In this document: piece by piece, positions 45,705-54,769 of the stretch
How positions within the stretch are numbered: position 1 is the first letter of the stretch
Layout of the letters: the number at the start of each line of letters is the position of its first letter
NCBI RefSeq assembly: GCF_014837145.1
Contig: NZ_JACYFS010000002.1
Location: 407,024-471,023, forward strand
DNA from: Chryseobacterium caseinilyticum
Lineage (GTDB): Bacteria; Bacteroidota; Bacteroidia; Flavobacteriales; Weeksellaceae
Length of the DNA: 64,000 nucleotides
Direction: 5' to 3'
Translations under genes and position numbers: made by a program
Notes under the pieces: model-generated
What the model was told of the DNA's origin: nothing
The model's database searches: none
What the model saw: the letters and a program-made list of their open reading frames with translations, nothing else

Positions 45705-45836
45705 GGGGATTTTGAGGGAAAGACTAAAATCACTTTTATATAGCAATTACAAAATACGTTTTCATTAAAAAACATACGTAGCTGTTATCTAATTTTCTGC
45801 AGCAGATAATTATCCATTTACAATACTATAACGCAA

Positions 45837-46229
45837 CTATTTAATTTTAAAGCCGGCTGGTGCTTTTAATTTCCCTTTATCATACATATTTAAATATAAA
45901 GTTACAGTGTCTTTTTTGCCTTCATAAGTTACAGAGTACATGTCTAATAATCCGCCTCCAAACGGACTGTTTTTTGTTGAAAATGCACAACAACTTCCAT
46001 TTCTGACAAATGATACTGCTTCACCGTTTGGGCCGGTTAGTGAATTTAAATACTTTCTTTCATTTGAAGGTCCATTAGTTGCTCCACCCACTTTAACTGG
46101 ATTTTTTTCTGTGTATCCGTAAGTTTCGTCTGAAGACACATTATTATCTTTTTTTGAATCTACACTGTTCGTAGTTGCGCAGGAAAAAACTACTAAAGTT
46201 GTCAGTAAAATTGAGATGGTTTTTTTCAT
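45837..46229 (-). CDS. Lipoprotein of unknown function
   Basis: 130 residues with lipobox VVFSC (C17). The body shows TEKNPVKVGG, NERKYLNSLTGPNGE, RNGSCCAFSTKNSPFGGG and YLNMYDKGKLKAPAGFKIK, a pattern I recall from flavobacterial proteins without a proven function. The double cysteine CC may bind a metal or form a disulfide. Single-gene unit; 45 bases of non-coding leader separate it from the helicase promoter side. Confidence 0.75.
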   Translation of the reverse strand: MKKTISILLTTLVVFSCATTNSVDSKKDNNVSSDETYGYTEKNPVKVGGATNGPSNERKYLNSLTGPNGEAVSFVRNGSCCAFSTKNSPFGGGLLDMYSVTYEGKKDTVTLYLNMYDKGKLKAPAGFKIK

Positions 46230-46557
46230 ACTTAAAAGAGTTTAGTTATAGTTTTAAAATTAAATCACACTTTAATAGGTCATTAGGTTCATTTTAATAA
46301 ACTAACCTATATATGACAAATTCGATTAATTAGGTCTTTCAAATATAAAAAAATCACATGATAACGAAATAAGAATCGTAATAAAATATATTTATAAAAA
46401 ACATTCAACGCAAGTTTCTGTACATAATAATATGAAATAGGTGAGAAAGATTATCCAAATTCTTGTAGTCCTAAATTGTTTGTAACTTTGTTTAAATTCG
46501 GCACCAAAATCTAATCTTAACAACAATTCTCAAATTTCAAACTTCAAATAAAAACGT
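46230..46557. other. 328-bp gap between divergent lipoprotein and thioesterase genes
   Basis: AT-rich, with TTCAAA-type words near 46520-46550 similar to the heptamer repeats elsewhere. Promoters for both genes must lie here; no clear TAnnTTTG box was singled out. Confidence 0.4.
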
Positions 46558-46980
46558 ATGACTCCCGAGAAAAAACAACTCATGACCGACAGTTTCAACC
46601 GCTCAGAAACGTTGAAATTCTACAACGCCGAACTTTTGGAAGTAGAAACCGATTTTGTCTCTATTAAAATTCCTAAAATGGAAATGATGACCAGAAGTGC
46701 AGGAATGTTCAATGGTGCCATGATCGCTTCACTGGTAGATGTTTCCTCTGGTTATGCAGCAGTAAGTCATTATCCCGAAGATGCCTATGTTGTGACGGTT
46801 GAGCTGAAAGTAAATTACCTTCGTCCTGCGATTGGCGATGCTTTGGTTTCAAAAGCATACGTCGTAAAAGGTGGAAGTAAAATAAGCGTAATCAGAACAG
46901 AAATTTACACGGTAAACGAAGAACATTCTTCCGAAAGCTATGTCGCAACTTCATTAGTTACAATGATGAAGATTAAATAG
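46558..46980 (+). CDS. PaaI-type hotdog thioesterase
   Basis: 140 residues. Single hotdog domain with the central helix RSAGMFNGAMIASLVDVSSG (Asn/Gly and Asp of the PaaI active site region), and strands AYVVTVELKVNYLRPAIGD and KISVIRTEIYTV. Such enzymes cleave acyl-CoA thioesters, often phenylacetyl-CoA or other intermediates. Here no paa genes are nearby, so the acyl group is not known. Cytoplasmic. Confidence 0.88.
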   Translation: MTPEKKQLMTDSFNRSETLKFYNAELLEVETDFVSIKIPKMEMMTRSAGMFNGAMIASLVDVSSGYAAVSHYPEDAYVVTVELKVNYLRPAIGDALVSKAYVVKGGSKISVIRTEIYTVNEEHSSESYVATSLVTMMKIK

Positions 46981-46986
46981 TACTAT

Positions 46987-47208
46987 GTTCTTTTTTCTTG
47001 AAATCAAAGATTCGACGAAGAACCAAACCCGAAGCTTCGGGACAAGACTTGGATCTCTCAGCTAAAATTTTTGAAAAACTCCTAAAATTTTCAAAACTCG
47101 GGCGGAAGGACATTAATATCATAAGCATTATTTTTGCAGCTATTCACAGAGTGGAAATTTTTAACGGAATTTTTCAAAAATTTCTTAACGCTTCGATTTC
47201 CTAAGTCA
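46987..47208 (-). repeat. Structured ~200-bp repeat, family 1, copy B (inverted)
   Basis: Reads on the minus strand as GGAAATCGAAGCGTTAAG ... to TTGATTTCAAGAAAAAAGAAC. Left arm AAATTTTTGAAAAATTCC matches GGAGTTTTTCAAAAATTT on the right, with one or two mismatches. It contains an extra CCGAAGCTTCGG palindrome near the end. A 68-codon frame inside it (46998-47204) is an artefact of the repeat. Confidence 0.8.
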
Positions 47209-47280
47209 TTTTGTGACTAATTTTACATAGTTTAAAACAGCATTTGTTATGAAAAAAAATTAATTTTAAAAATAAAAAAC

Positions 47281-47625
47281 ATGAACATTATCATCCGACT
47301 TTTCATCACAGCCATCGTAGCATTTGTACTTACAAAACTGCTTTCCGGCGTGCATTTCGACGGTTTTACAGGAGCTGTAATTTTTGCTGCCATTTTGGGC
47401 GTTTTAAATTTAATTTTAAAACCAATTTTAAAACTTTTCGGACTTCCGTTGACCATTATTACTTTAGGATTCTTCTCTTTGGTCATCAACGCAATCATTA
47501 TTCTGATAGCTGATTACTTTATAGATTCCATGAAAGTTGATGGCTTTTGGTGGGCATTTATTTTCAGTATTTTACTGTCAGTTATTACATCATTAGCCAA
47601 TTCAATGTTTGCAGATAAGAATTAA
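47281..47625 (+). CDS. Phage holin family 4 (superfamily IV) protein
   Basis: 114 residues, four hydrophobic segments with short loops, matching the 4-TM phage-holin-IV family: IRLFITAIVAFVLTKLLSGV, VIFAAILGVLNLILKPILKL, and conserved GLPLTIITLGFFSLVINA. The family is found widely in bacteria outside phages and has no proven lytic role. No phage genes surround it, so it is a housekeeping membrane protein. Confidence 0.85.
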   Translation: MNIIIRLFITAIVAFVLTKLLSGVHFDGFTGAVIFAAILGVLNLILKPILKLFGLPLTIITLGFFSLVINAIIILIADYFIDSMKVDGFWWAFIFSILLSVITSLANSMFADKN

Positions 47626-47671
47626 AAATTTTGACGGATACTTAATTACAAAGTATTAAATATAACAGACG

Positions 47672-47708
47672 ATAAGCCTGCCAGCGTTTTAAACGCTGGC
47701 AGGCTTAT
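47672..47708. repeat. Near-perfect 18-bp-arm palindrome
   Basis: ATAAGCCTGCCAGCGTTT and AAACGCTGGCAGGCTTAT flank a single T. The GC-rich arms make a very stable hairpin, 46 bases after the holin gene; a following TTTAG could make it a terminator. Confidence 0.8.
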
Positions 47709-47756
47709 TTAGTTAGTATCAAAAAAATAAAAGATTTTTCGGATCATTTTTTTCAA

Positions 47757-47832
47757 ACCTTATATAAGCGCTAGCGGCTTAGTGAGACTAAAACACTTTT
47801 TTTAAATAAAAATTCTGCGTAAGCTGTGTTTA
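47757..47832. repeat. Intergenic repeat, family 3, copy 2
   Basis: CCTTATATAAGCGCTAGCGG, CTTAGTGAGACTAAAACAC, TTCTGCGTAAGCTGTGTTTA align in order with 38323-38418. Within the gap 47626-48002, which holds this, the palindrome at 47672 and the promoter of the S9 peptidase. Confidence 0.5.
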
Positions 47833-48002
47833 AAATACCAAAGCATAAATGAAAATGAGTTACAGGATCATACTATCGGAATTTAAACTAAACCCACAAT
47901 TTCCTCGCTTAATTTTATTTTAAATATTAACTTTGGCATTCTTTGAAATTAATATGAATGGATGAATAAAAAATTCTGAAATTCTTTTAAAATGATTCTT
48001 TT

Positions 48003-49997
48003 ATGAAATTAAAACACAGTCTGCTCGCTTTGGCAGCGCCACTTTTAATGAATGCACAACAAGCAATGACTCCTGAAATCCTCTGGACTATGAAAAAAGT
48101 GGGAGTACAGGCAGTGTCTCCCGATCAGTCATCACTGATTTATAAAGTCGGGCAGGTAGATTTAAAAACTGAAAAAACAAAAAGTGAAAACTACTTTCTG
48201 AACGTGATCAATAATCAGTCTTCTAAAATTGATTTAGGCAAAAAAGCATTAATTCAGTGGGATAAAAATGGACTGTACGCTCAGGACGGTGACAAAATTT
48301 TTCTTTCAAAAGACAGCGGAAAAACGTGGGCAGAATTTTACACCATCGGTGAAGTGGATAATATTGTTATTTCTCCTGATGGAAAAAAAATAGCGTTCAG
48401 CAAACAGGTTTTGGTTGAAAAAGTGATGGGGAAAGATAAATATGCTGATACGCCAAAGACAACGGCGCAGGTTTATACTGATTTGAACCACAGACACTGG
48501 GATTATTTCAATGAAGGAAAATACAATCATGTTTTTGTGGTTGAAACTTCTTCCAATATAGATTCTGCAAAAGATTTATTGGAGGGAAAAACCTGGGATT
48601 CTCCGCAGAGACCTTTTGGCGGAGTGGAAGATTTTGTGTTCAGCCCGGATTCCACCCAACTTTTATATGTTACGAAACCAAAGAGTGGTAAAGAGTATTC
48701 AACAAGCACCAACACGGATATTTTTGCATACAACTTAGCTTCAGGAACAACAAAAAATTTGACAGAAGGAATGATGGGTTACGATGTTAATCCGAAATTT
48801 TCTCCTGATGGAAAATGGCTATCATGGCAAAGTATGGAGCGTGAGGGCTACGAAGCCGATAAAAATGACATTGTTGTAATGGACTGGAAGTCTGGTGCTA
48901 AAAGTAATATGACGGGCAACTGGGACGAAAGCGTCACCGGAACATCTTTTTGGAGCAAAGATTCTAAAAACATTTATTTCAATGCAGCATTTCGCGGTAC
49001 AGTTCAACTGTTTTCTGTAGATCTTAAAAATGCAAAGATTAATCAGATTACAAAAGGTGATTTCGACATTACAGATATTTTTGCAGACCAGAAAAATTCA
49101 CTGTTGGTTTCAAAAACAGACATTAATCATTCAGCAGAACTCTATTCTGTCAATCTTAAAAATGGAGAATTAAAGCAGGTTACCGATGCGAACAAAGATA
49201 CTTATGCAAAGTTAGCACAGGGGAAATCTGAACTGAAAATGGTGAAAACCACAGACGGAAAAGAAATGGGCGTGTGGTTTCATTATCCACCCAACTTCGA
49301 TCCAAATAAAAAATATCCAACTTTGGTGTATTGTCAGGGCGGACCACAATCAGCATTAACTCAATTTTTCAGCACAAGATGGAATTTTGCATTAATGGCA
49401 GCCAACGGATACATCGTTGTTGCCCCAAACAGAAGAGGTATGCCGGGCTGGGGAACAAAATGGAATGAGGAAATCTCAAAAGACTGGGGCGGACAACCAA
49501 TCAGAGATTATTTGGCGGCAACAGATTTTGCCAGAACTCTTCCTTACGTTGATGGCGAAAGAGTAGCGGCAGTGGGAGCGAGCTACGGTGGTTACAGCGT
49601 TTTTATGCTGGCCGGAGTTCACAACAACAGATTCAAAACTTTCATTGCTCACGACGGTTTGTTTGATATGAAATCATGGTACTTAACAACCGAAGAACTT
49701 TGGTTTGCCAACTGGGATTTAGGTTCTCCATGGGAAAAGCCTTTACCAAAAGCTTATACAGAATTTAATCCAAGTAATTTTGTAGATAAATGGAACAGGC
49801 CTATCATGATTTTCCAGGGCGGAATTGACTTCAGAGTTGGATATGAGCAAGGCCAGGAAGCTTTCCAAGCAGCAAAACTGAGAGGTCTGAAATCAAAATT
49901 TGTATATTTCCCGAACGAAAATCACTGGGTACTTCATCCGCAGAACGGTTTGGTTTGGCAGAGAGAATTTTTTGACTGGTTGAAAGAGACTTTGTAA
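48003..49997 (+). CDS. S9-family serine peptidase (prolyl oligopeptidase/DPP type), exported
   Basis: 664 residues. A short signal peptide (about 1-19, LLMNAQQ) is followed by a beta-propeller (about 35-390) and an alpha/beta-hydrolase domain. Catalytic triad: S527 in VGASYGGYS, D609 in GGIDFRVGY, H641 in NENHWV. Family members cleave after proline or process dipeptides and oligopeptides from the N-terminus; periplasmic. DPP-IV-like enzymes dominate this group in Flavobacteriia, but substrate specificity is not settled here. Confidence 0.93.
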   Translation: MKLKHSLLALAAPLLMNAQQAMTPEILWTMKKVGVQAVSPDQSSLIYKVGQVDLKTEKTKSENYFLNVINNQSSKIDLGKKALIQWDKNGLYAQDGDKIFLSKDSGKTWAEFYTIGEVDNIVISPDGKKIAFSKQVLVEKVMGKDKYADTPKTTAQVYTDLNHRHWDYFNEGKYNHVFVVETSSNIDSAKDLLEGKTWDSPQRPFGGVEDFVFSPDSTQLLYVTKPKSGKEYSTSTNTDIFAYNLASGTTKNLTEGMMGYDVNPKFSPDGKWLSWQSMEREGYEADKNDIVVMDWKSGAKSNMTGNWDESVTGTSFWSKDSKNIYFNAAFRGTVQLFSVDLKNAKINQITKGDFDITDIFADQKNSLLVSKTDINHSAELYSVNLKNGELKQVTDANKDTYAKLAQGKSELKMVKTTDGKEMGVWFHYPPNFDPNKKYPTLVYCQGGPQSALTQFFSTRWNFALMAANGYIVVAPNRRGMPGWGTKWNEEISKDWGGQPIRDYLAATDFARTLPYVDGERVAAVGASYGGYSVFMLAGVHNNRFKTFIAHDGLFDMKSWYLTTEELWFANWDLGSPWEKPLPKAYTEFNPSNFVDKWNRPIMIFQGGIDFRVGYEQGQEAFQAAKLRGLKSKFVYFPNENHWVLHPQNGLVWQREFFDWLKETL

Positions 49998-50110
49998 GTT
50001 TAAATCAATCCTAAATAAAATGAATTTCAATTTCACAAATGGGATTTTATGAGATACAATCTTATAAATTTGATACTGTGAATGTTATTTGTCCAGTAAT
50101 TGTTGTTATT

Positions 50111-50141
50111 AAAAAACCTTGTCCATTGGACAAGGTTTTTT
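50111..50141. terminator. Bidirectional terminator
   Basis: AAAAAACCTTGTCC, short loop, GGACAAGGTTTTTT: a 13-bp stem with A and T runs, between the S9 peptidase (+) and DUF4197 (-) genes. Confidence 0.88.
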
Positions 50142-50166
50142 ATGAAATATAATTTTCCGATTAAGT

Positions 50167-50365
50167 GACTTAGGAAATCGCAGCGTTAAGAAAATTAAAA
50201 ATCAATTCGTTAAAAAATTCCCACTGTTTGAGTGCGGCTATAATCTTCTTTAATAAATGAAGTTTAAATCCGCACGAGTTTGGGAATTTTAGGATTGATT
50301 TTTAATTTTTAGCGAAGAGTTCCAAGTCTTGAACTTTTGGTTCTTTTGTTTCAAGACAAAAGAAC
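50167..50365 (+). repeat. Structured ~200-bp repeat, family 1, copy C
   Basis: GACTTAGGAAATCG to CAAGACAAAAGAAC. Left arm AAATTAAAAATCAATTCG differs from copy A but pairs with GGATTGATTTTTAATTT on the right; AAATTCCCA pairs with TGGGAATTT. The last base is the first base of the DUF4197 stop codon (TAG, minus strand), so the element abuts the gene end exactly. Confidence 0.85.
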
Positions 50366-51177
50366 TATTTACCATCCTGCGCCCCAAAAACCTTCTGCAG
50401 AATACTCGTGGTTCTCATCACAGAATTATTTCTGATGCCGCTTTCTTTTTCCGCCACCATTTTAAAAACGCCGTTGATGGTTTCGTTGGTCACATATCCA
50501 TTTAAATCTGTGGAAACGGCTTGTCCGGTAAGCGTATTGTATTTAGAAATCAAATTATTCCAGACTTTATCGGCGCCTACTTTTCCTAATGAAGCTTTTA
50601 CTTTTGGCTGAAAAGCGGTGAATAATTGAGTTTGGGTTTTACTCTGTAAATAATTGGTTGCAGAATTGTCGCCTCCCAATAAAATGTTTTTAGCATCAGT
50701 AATCGTCATCGAGGTAATGGCCTTGGTGAAAATCGGAGCTGATTCAGTCACTGCATCTTCGGCAGCTCTGTTCAGTAATTTTACACCCTGATCTGCTAAA
50801 CTTCCCAATCCGAATGCGCGGAGTTTGGTATCAATCACTCTTAATTTTTCGGGCATTAAAATTTTTACTGCTTCATTTTTCAGGAAACCATCCTGTACAG
50901 CGAGTTTTTTCACACCTTCAGTTACACCCAGATTTAAAGCTTCCTTTAAACCAGATGAGATTTGAGTTGAAGTCAGACTTCCCAAATTGACTGAAGAAGT
51001 ATTTTTTATTGGAGTTTGCTGAGTAGTTGTAGGTGCAGTGGTTGTGTTGGTTTTAGGATTGTTTAAATCAACACCCGTTTGGTTTTTAACCGTAGATTTA
51101 ATTATATCTAAAATCTGTGCCTGTGCAGAAACCGAAAATAATAATCCGGCTGCCAAAAGAAAAGTTTTTTTCATCAT
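50365..51177 (-). CDS. DUF4197 exported protein
   Basis: 270 residues with a signal peptide (about 1-20, FSVSAQAQ), a Thr-rich low-complexity linker and the DUF4197 domain (about 75-270: ALNLGVTEGVKKLAVQDGFL, ILMPEKLRVIDTKLRAFGLG, NYLQSKTQTQLFTAFQPKVK). The family is helical and of unknown function, periplasmic. It is convergent with the S9 peptidase; its stop codon touches a repeat element. Confidence 0.87.
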   Translation of the reverse strand: MMKKTFLLAAGLLFSVSAQAQILDIIKSTVKNQTGVDLNNPKTNTTTAPTTTQQTPIKNTSSVNLGSLTSTQISSGLKEALNLGVTEGVKKLAVQDGFLKNEAVKILMPEKLRVIDTKLRAFGLGSLADQGVKLLNRAAEDAVTESAPIFTKAITSMTITDAKNILLGGDNSATNYLQSKTQTQLFTAFQPKVKASLGKVGADKVWNNLISKYNTLTGQAVSTDLNGYVTNETINGVFKMVAEKESGIRNNSVMRTTSILQKVFGAQDGK

Positions 51178-51250
51178 TTAATTTTATACAAAATTAGATG
51201 TTTCAAAGCTGAAATAGTTAAATGATAGACTGAATTTTTCAGAAAAGAAT

Positions 51251-51258
51251 TATATTCG
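51251..51258 (+). promoter_or_regulatory. -7 promoter box for the GH20 gene
   Basis: TATATTCG, close to TAnnTTTG, 21 bases before the ATG. Confidence 0.42.
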
Positions 51259-51279
51259 CTAAAATCTAAACTCAACCAG

Positions 51280-53520
51280 ATGCAGCGTATTCTTTTGGCC
51301 TTTTCTTTATTGATTTCAATGTGTTTTTTTTCTCAAACCAAACTGAATTTAATTCCTTATCCCCAAAAAGTTGAGTTTCTAAAAGGAGAATTTGTTATTC
51401 CTGCATCATTTAATTTTAGTAATAATCTTCCTGTAAAAGAGACAGAATATTTAAAAAATAAATTAAAATTAAAATTCAGTAACGCAAAAAATTCGGATGC
51501 GCATCTGTTGTATTCTAGATTAGAAAATCAATCAAAACTCAATAATGAGGCTTATTCGATTGAAATTTCTTCCAAACAGATTCATATAAAGTCCTACACA
51601 GATCAGGGGTATTTTTTAGCTATTCAAACTCTGATTCAGTTATTTGAAACGCAGAAAAACGGAAGAATTCCTGTATTAAAAATTGAAGATTCTCCAAAAT
51701 TCGCATGGCGAGGAATGCACCTCGACGTTTGCCGTCATTTTTTCACAGTAGAAGAAGTAAAACAGTACATCGATTATCTGGCAATGTACAAACTCAATAC
51801 TTTTCACTGGCATTTAACCGACGATCAGGGTTGGAGAATTGAAATTAAAAAATATCCAAAACTGACTGAAATTGGTTCAAAACGTAAAGAATCCATGATT
51901 GGTGCTTACGTTGATGATACTTATGACGGCAAACCTTACGGACCCTATTTTTATACTCAGGAACAAATTAAAGATGTCGTAAAATACGCACAGGAAAGAC
52001 ACATCACGATTGTTCCTGAAATTGAAATGCCAGGCCACGCTCTTGCCGCACTTTCTGCGTATCCTGAACTGGCTTGTACAAAAGGACCTTTTGAATCAGC
52101 GACAAAATGGGGCGTTTTTGATGATGTTTTCTGTCCGAAAGACGAAACGTTTACTTTTTTGGAAAATGTTTTGGATGAGGTGATTCAGCTTTTTCCTTCG
52201 CAATATATTCACATCGGTGGTGACGAATGTCCGAAAACAAGATGGAAGGAATGTGCGCACTGTCAGGCATTAATTAAGAAAAATAATCTGAAAGATGAGC
52301 ATGGACTGCAAAGTTATTTCATTCATAGAATTGAAAAGTACGTGAACTCAAAAGGCCGGAAAATCATCGGCTGGGATGAGATTCTGGAAGGTGGATTGGC
52401 GCCAAATGCGGCAGTAATGAGCTGGACAGGAATTAAGGGTGGAATTGAAGCCGCAAAAACAAATCATTTTGCCGTGATGACGCCCGGAGCATACTGTTAT
52501 TTCGACCATTATCAGGGCGATCCGCAGACCGAACCGAATGCGTTCGGAGGTTTTACACCTTTGGATAAAGTGTATTCTTACAGTCCGATTCCTGCGGAGT
52601 TGAATTCTGAACAGTCGAAATATATTCTGGGAGTTCAGGCAAATTTATGGACGGAATATATTCTGGATTTCAAACAGGTTCAGTACATGATCTTTCCAAG
52701 ATTATTCGCACTTTCAGAAGTGGGATGGGGAACTTCAAAACCGGAAAATTACAAGGAATTTGAAAACAGAGTGGTGGAGCATTTTAAAATTTTAGATAAA
52801 ATGAACATCAACTATGCAAAAAGTATTTACAACATTTCAGGAAAGGTAATTCCCAATAGCAAAGGTGTTTCTTACGAACTTTCAACTTCACAAAATCCAG
52901 GCGGAATTAAATTTACGACAGATGGAAGTGAGCCAAAAGCAAATTCTTCAACCTACCAGAATCCGATTCCTGTATCAAAAGCGATGACTGTGAAATCTGC
53001 TTATTTTGAAAATGGTGAATTAAAATCTGCGGTTTCTTCTCAGAATTTTTCTACCTCAAAAACGACCGGAAAAAAAATCACTTTGGAACATCAGCCCAGC
53101 GAAAATTATTCTTTTGGCGGAGCTTTCACTTTAGTTGACGGAATTATCGGAAACGTAAAACAATTGGGAAAAACATGGCTTGGTTTTCAGGGAAAAGATG
53201 TGGTTGCGACAATTGATTTAGGCGAAAAAACAAACTTCTCAGAAGTTTACTTTAATACATTAGACAACAAAGGAAGCTGGATTCATCTGGCAAAATCAGC
53301 GACGGTTTCCATATCGGATGACGGCAAAACTTTCAAAATCATTAAAGAAATCGGAAAAGAAGAAATTCTTTCGGCAAAAGGAAAAATCAATCTGAAGGTC
53401 GGAAATCAACAGGCAAAATTTATTAAAATTAAAATAGAAAACGCAGGAATTATTCCCGCAGGAAATCCAGGAGCAGATTCAAAAGCATGGCTTTTCGTCG
53501 ATGAAATCGGAGCGAAATAA
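51280..53520 (+). CDS. GH20 beta-N-acetylhexosaminidase, secreted
   Basis: 746 residues. A signal peptide (about 1-18, CFFSQ), a GH20b N-terminal domain, and the GH20 catalytic barrel with the Asp-Glu pair D315-E316 in HIGGDECPKTRW that promotes substrate-assisted hydrolysis. C-terminal part (about 520-746) has a chitobiase C-domain-like Ig region and an F5/8-type discoidin module. The enzyme removes terminal GlcNAc/GalNAc from glycans or chitin. The next gene is a glycosylasparaginase, so N-glycan breakdown is the likely context. Confidence 0.94.
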   Translation: MQRILLAFSLLISMCFFSQTKLNLIPYPQKVEFLKGEFVIPASFNFSNNLPVKETEYLKNKLKLKFSNAKNSDAHLLYSRLENQSKLNNEAYSIEISSKQIHIKSYTDQGYFLAIQTLIQLFETQKNGRIPVLKIEDSPKFAWRGMHLDVCRHFFTVEEVKQYIDYLAMYKLNTFHWHLTDDQGWRIEIKKYPKLTEIGSKRKESMIGAYVDDTYDGKPYGPYFYTQEQIKDVVKYAQERHITIVPEIEMPGHALAALSAYPELACTKGPFESATKWGVFDDVFCPKDETFTFLENVLDEVIQLFPSQYIHIGGDECPKTRWKECAHCQALIKKNNLKDEHGLQSYFIHRIEKYVNSKGRKIIGWDEILEGGLAPNAAVMSWTGIKGGIEAAKTNHFAVMTPGAYCYFDHYQGDPQTEPNAFGGFTPLDKVYSYSPIPAELNSEQSKYILGVQANLWTEYILDFKQVQYMIFPRLFALSEVGWGTSKPENYKEFENRVVEHFKILDKMNINYAKSIYNISGKVIPNSKGVSYELSTSQNPGGIKFTTDGSEPKANSSTYQNPIPVSKAMTVKSAYFENGELKSAVSSQNFSTSKTTGKKITLEHQPSENYSFGGAFTLVDGIIGNVKQLGKTWLGFQGKDVVATIDLGEKTNFSEVYFNTLDNKGSWIHLAKSATVSISDDGKTFKIIKEIGKEEILSAKGKINLKVGNQQAKFIKIKIENAGIIPAGNPGADSKAWLFVDEIGAK

Positions 53521-53586
53521 TTCAAGATTCAATATTTAAAATTTAATATTCAAGATTAACCTAAACCTAAACCTTAGCCTCAACCT

Positions 53587-54582
53587 ATGAATTCACGAAG
53601 AAAATTTTTAAAAACCACAGGAATATTATCATCCGCATTGTTGCTCAATCCAATGGATTTAATTGCAAAAGAAGTTCCTGAAAATGAAAATACGTTGATC
53701 AGTAAACCCATCGTCCTTTCAACCTGGGATTTTGGTTTAAAAGCCAACGAAGAAGCGTGGAAAATTTTAGGAAAGGGAGGAAGAGCTTTGGATGCGGTTG
53801 AAAAAGGCGTGCGTCTGGTCGAAAATGACCCGAACGAAAGAAGCGTTGGCTACGGCGGCCGTCCTGACAGAGACGGAAGAGTAACTCTGGATGCTTGCAT
53901 TATGGATGAAAATTACAACATTGGTTCGGTAGCGTGTCTGGAAAATATTAAAAATCCAATTTCTGTAGCGAGAATGGTAATGGAGAAGACACCTCACGTG
54001 ATGTTGGTAGGTGATGGAGCGTTTCAGTTTGCCATTTCACAAGGTTTTAAAAAAGAAAATATTCTCACAGCAGAATCCGAAAAAGAGTGGAAAGAATGGC
54101 TGAAAGACAGCAAATATAAGCCGATTGTCAACATCGAAAATCACGATACGATTGGAATGATTGCTTTGGATGCTCAGGGAAATCTTTCCGGAGCCTGTAC
54201 GACGAGCGGAATGGCTTTCAAAATGCACGGCAGAGTAGGTGATTCGCCGATTATCGGTGCAGGTCTGTTCGTTGATAATGAAGTTGGTGCTGCAACGGCA
54301 ACCGGTCATGGCGAGGAAGTGATCAGGACAGTCGGAACTCATCTCGTTGTGGAGTTGATGCGACAGGGAAGAAATCCGCAACAGGCCTGTAAAGAAGCGG
54401 TTGAAAGAATTGTGAAAATTACTCAGCGAAGAAATAAAAATTTAAAAGATATTCAGGTGGGCTTTATTGCCATTAATAAAAAAGGGGAATACGGCTCATA
54501 TTGCATTCAGGACGGATTTAATTTTGCCGTTTACGACCAGAAAGGAAACCGTCTGGAGAAACCTGAATTTGCTTTAAAGTAA
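53587..54582 (+). CDS. N4-(beta-N-acetylglucosaminyl)-L-asparaginase, Tat-exported
   Basis: 331 residues. A twin-arginine leader SRRKFLKTTGILSSALLL marks export of the folded protein. Ntn-hydrolase of the glycosylasparaginase family, close in type to the Elizabethkingia (Flavobacterium meningosepticum) enzyme: self-cleavage at HD-T with nucleophile T188 in NHDTIGMI, plus GRVGDSPIIGAG and ATATGHGEEV. The mature enzyme cuts the GlcNAc-asparagine bond after peptide removal. It is 66 bases after the GH20 gene and forms an N-glycan-degrading unit with it. Confidence 0.93.
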   Translation: MNSRRKFLKTTGILSSALLLNPMDLIAKEVPENENTLISKPIVLSTWDFGLKANEEAWKILGKGGRALDAVEKGVRLVENDPNERSVGYGGRPDRDGRVTLDACIMDENYNIGSVACLENIKNPISVARMVMEKTPHVMLVGDGAFQFAISQGFKKENILTAESEKEWKEWLKDSKYKPIVNIENHDTIGMIALDAQGNLSGACTTSGMAFKMHGRVGDSPIIGAGLFVDNEVGAATATGHGEEVIRTVGTHLVVELMRQGRNPQQACKEAVERIVKITQRRNKNLKDIQVGFIAINKKGEYGSYCIQDGFNFAVYDQKGNRLEKPEFALK

Positions 54583-54769
54583 GGAAAGAGCCAAGTAAAA
54601 AGTAAAAAGAGCCAGGTGAAAAGAGACAAGGAAAAAGTAAAAAGAGCCAAGTGCAAGATTCTAGTCATAAATCCCTAACCTCACACCTCAAACCTCGAAT
54701 CCCGAATCCCGAATCCCGAACCTTGAATCCCGAATCTCAAATTTCAAACCTCAAATCTCAAATCAATCT
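54583..54769. repeat. Low-complexity spacer with AGTAAAAAGAGCC and CGAATCC heptamers
   Basis: First part repeats GTAAAAAGAGCCA(A/G)G several times; second part (about 54670-54765) is a drifted 7-base pattern (CTCGAATCCCGAATCCCGAA and CTCAAAT) ending at the CutC start. Related to 28548-28590 and 27781-27822. Confidence 0.6.

Noticed and set aside
45693..45746. Earlier start for the helicase
   Set aside because: It would translate through the TACCTTTG promoter box, and the family begins near MELESIYKK.
46998..47204. 68-codon open frame
   Set aside because: Entirely inside the family 1 repeat copy B.
47281..47625. Phage remnant suggested by the holin name
   Set aside because: No other phage genes nearby; the family is widespread in chromosomes.
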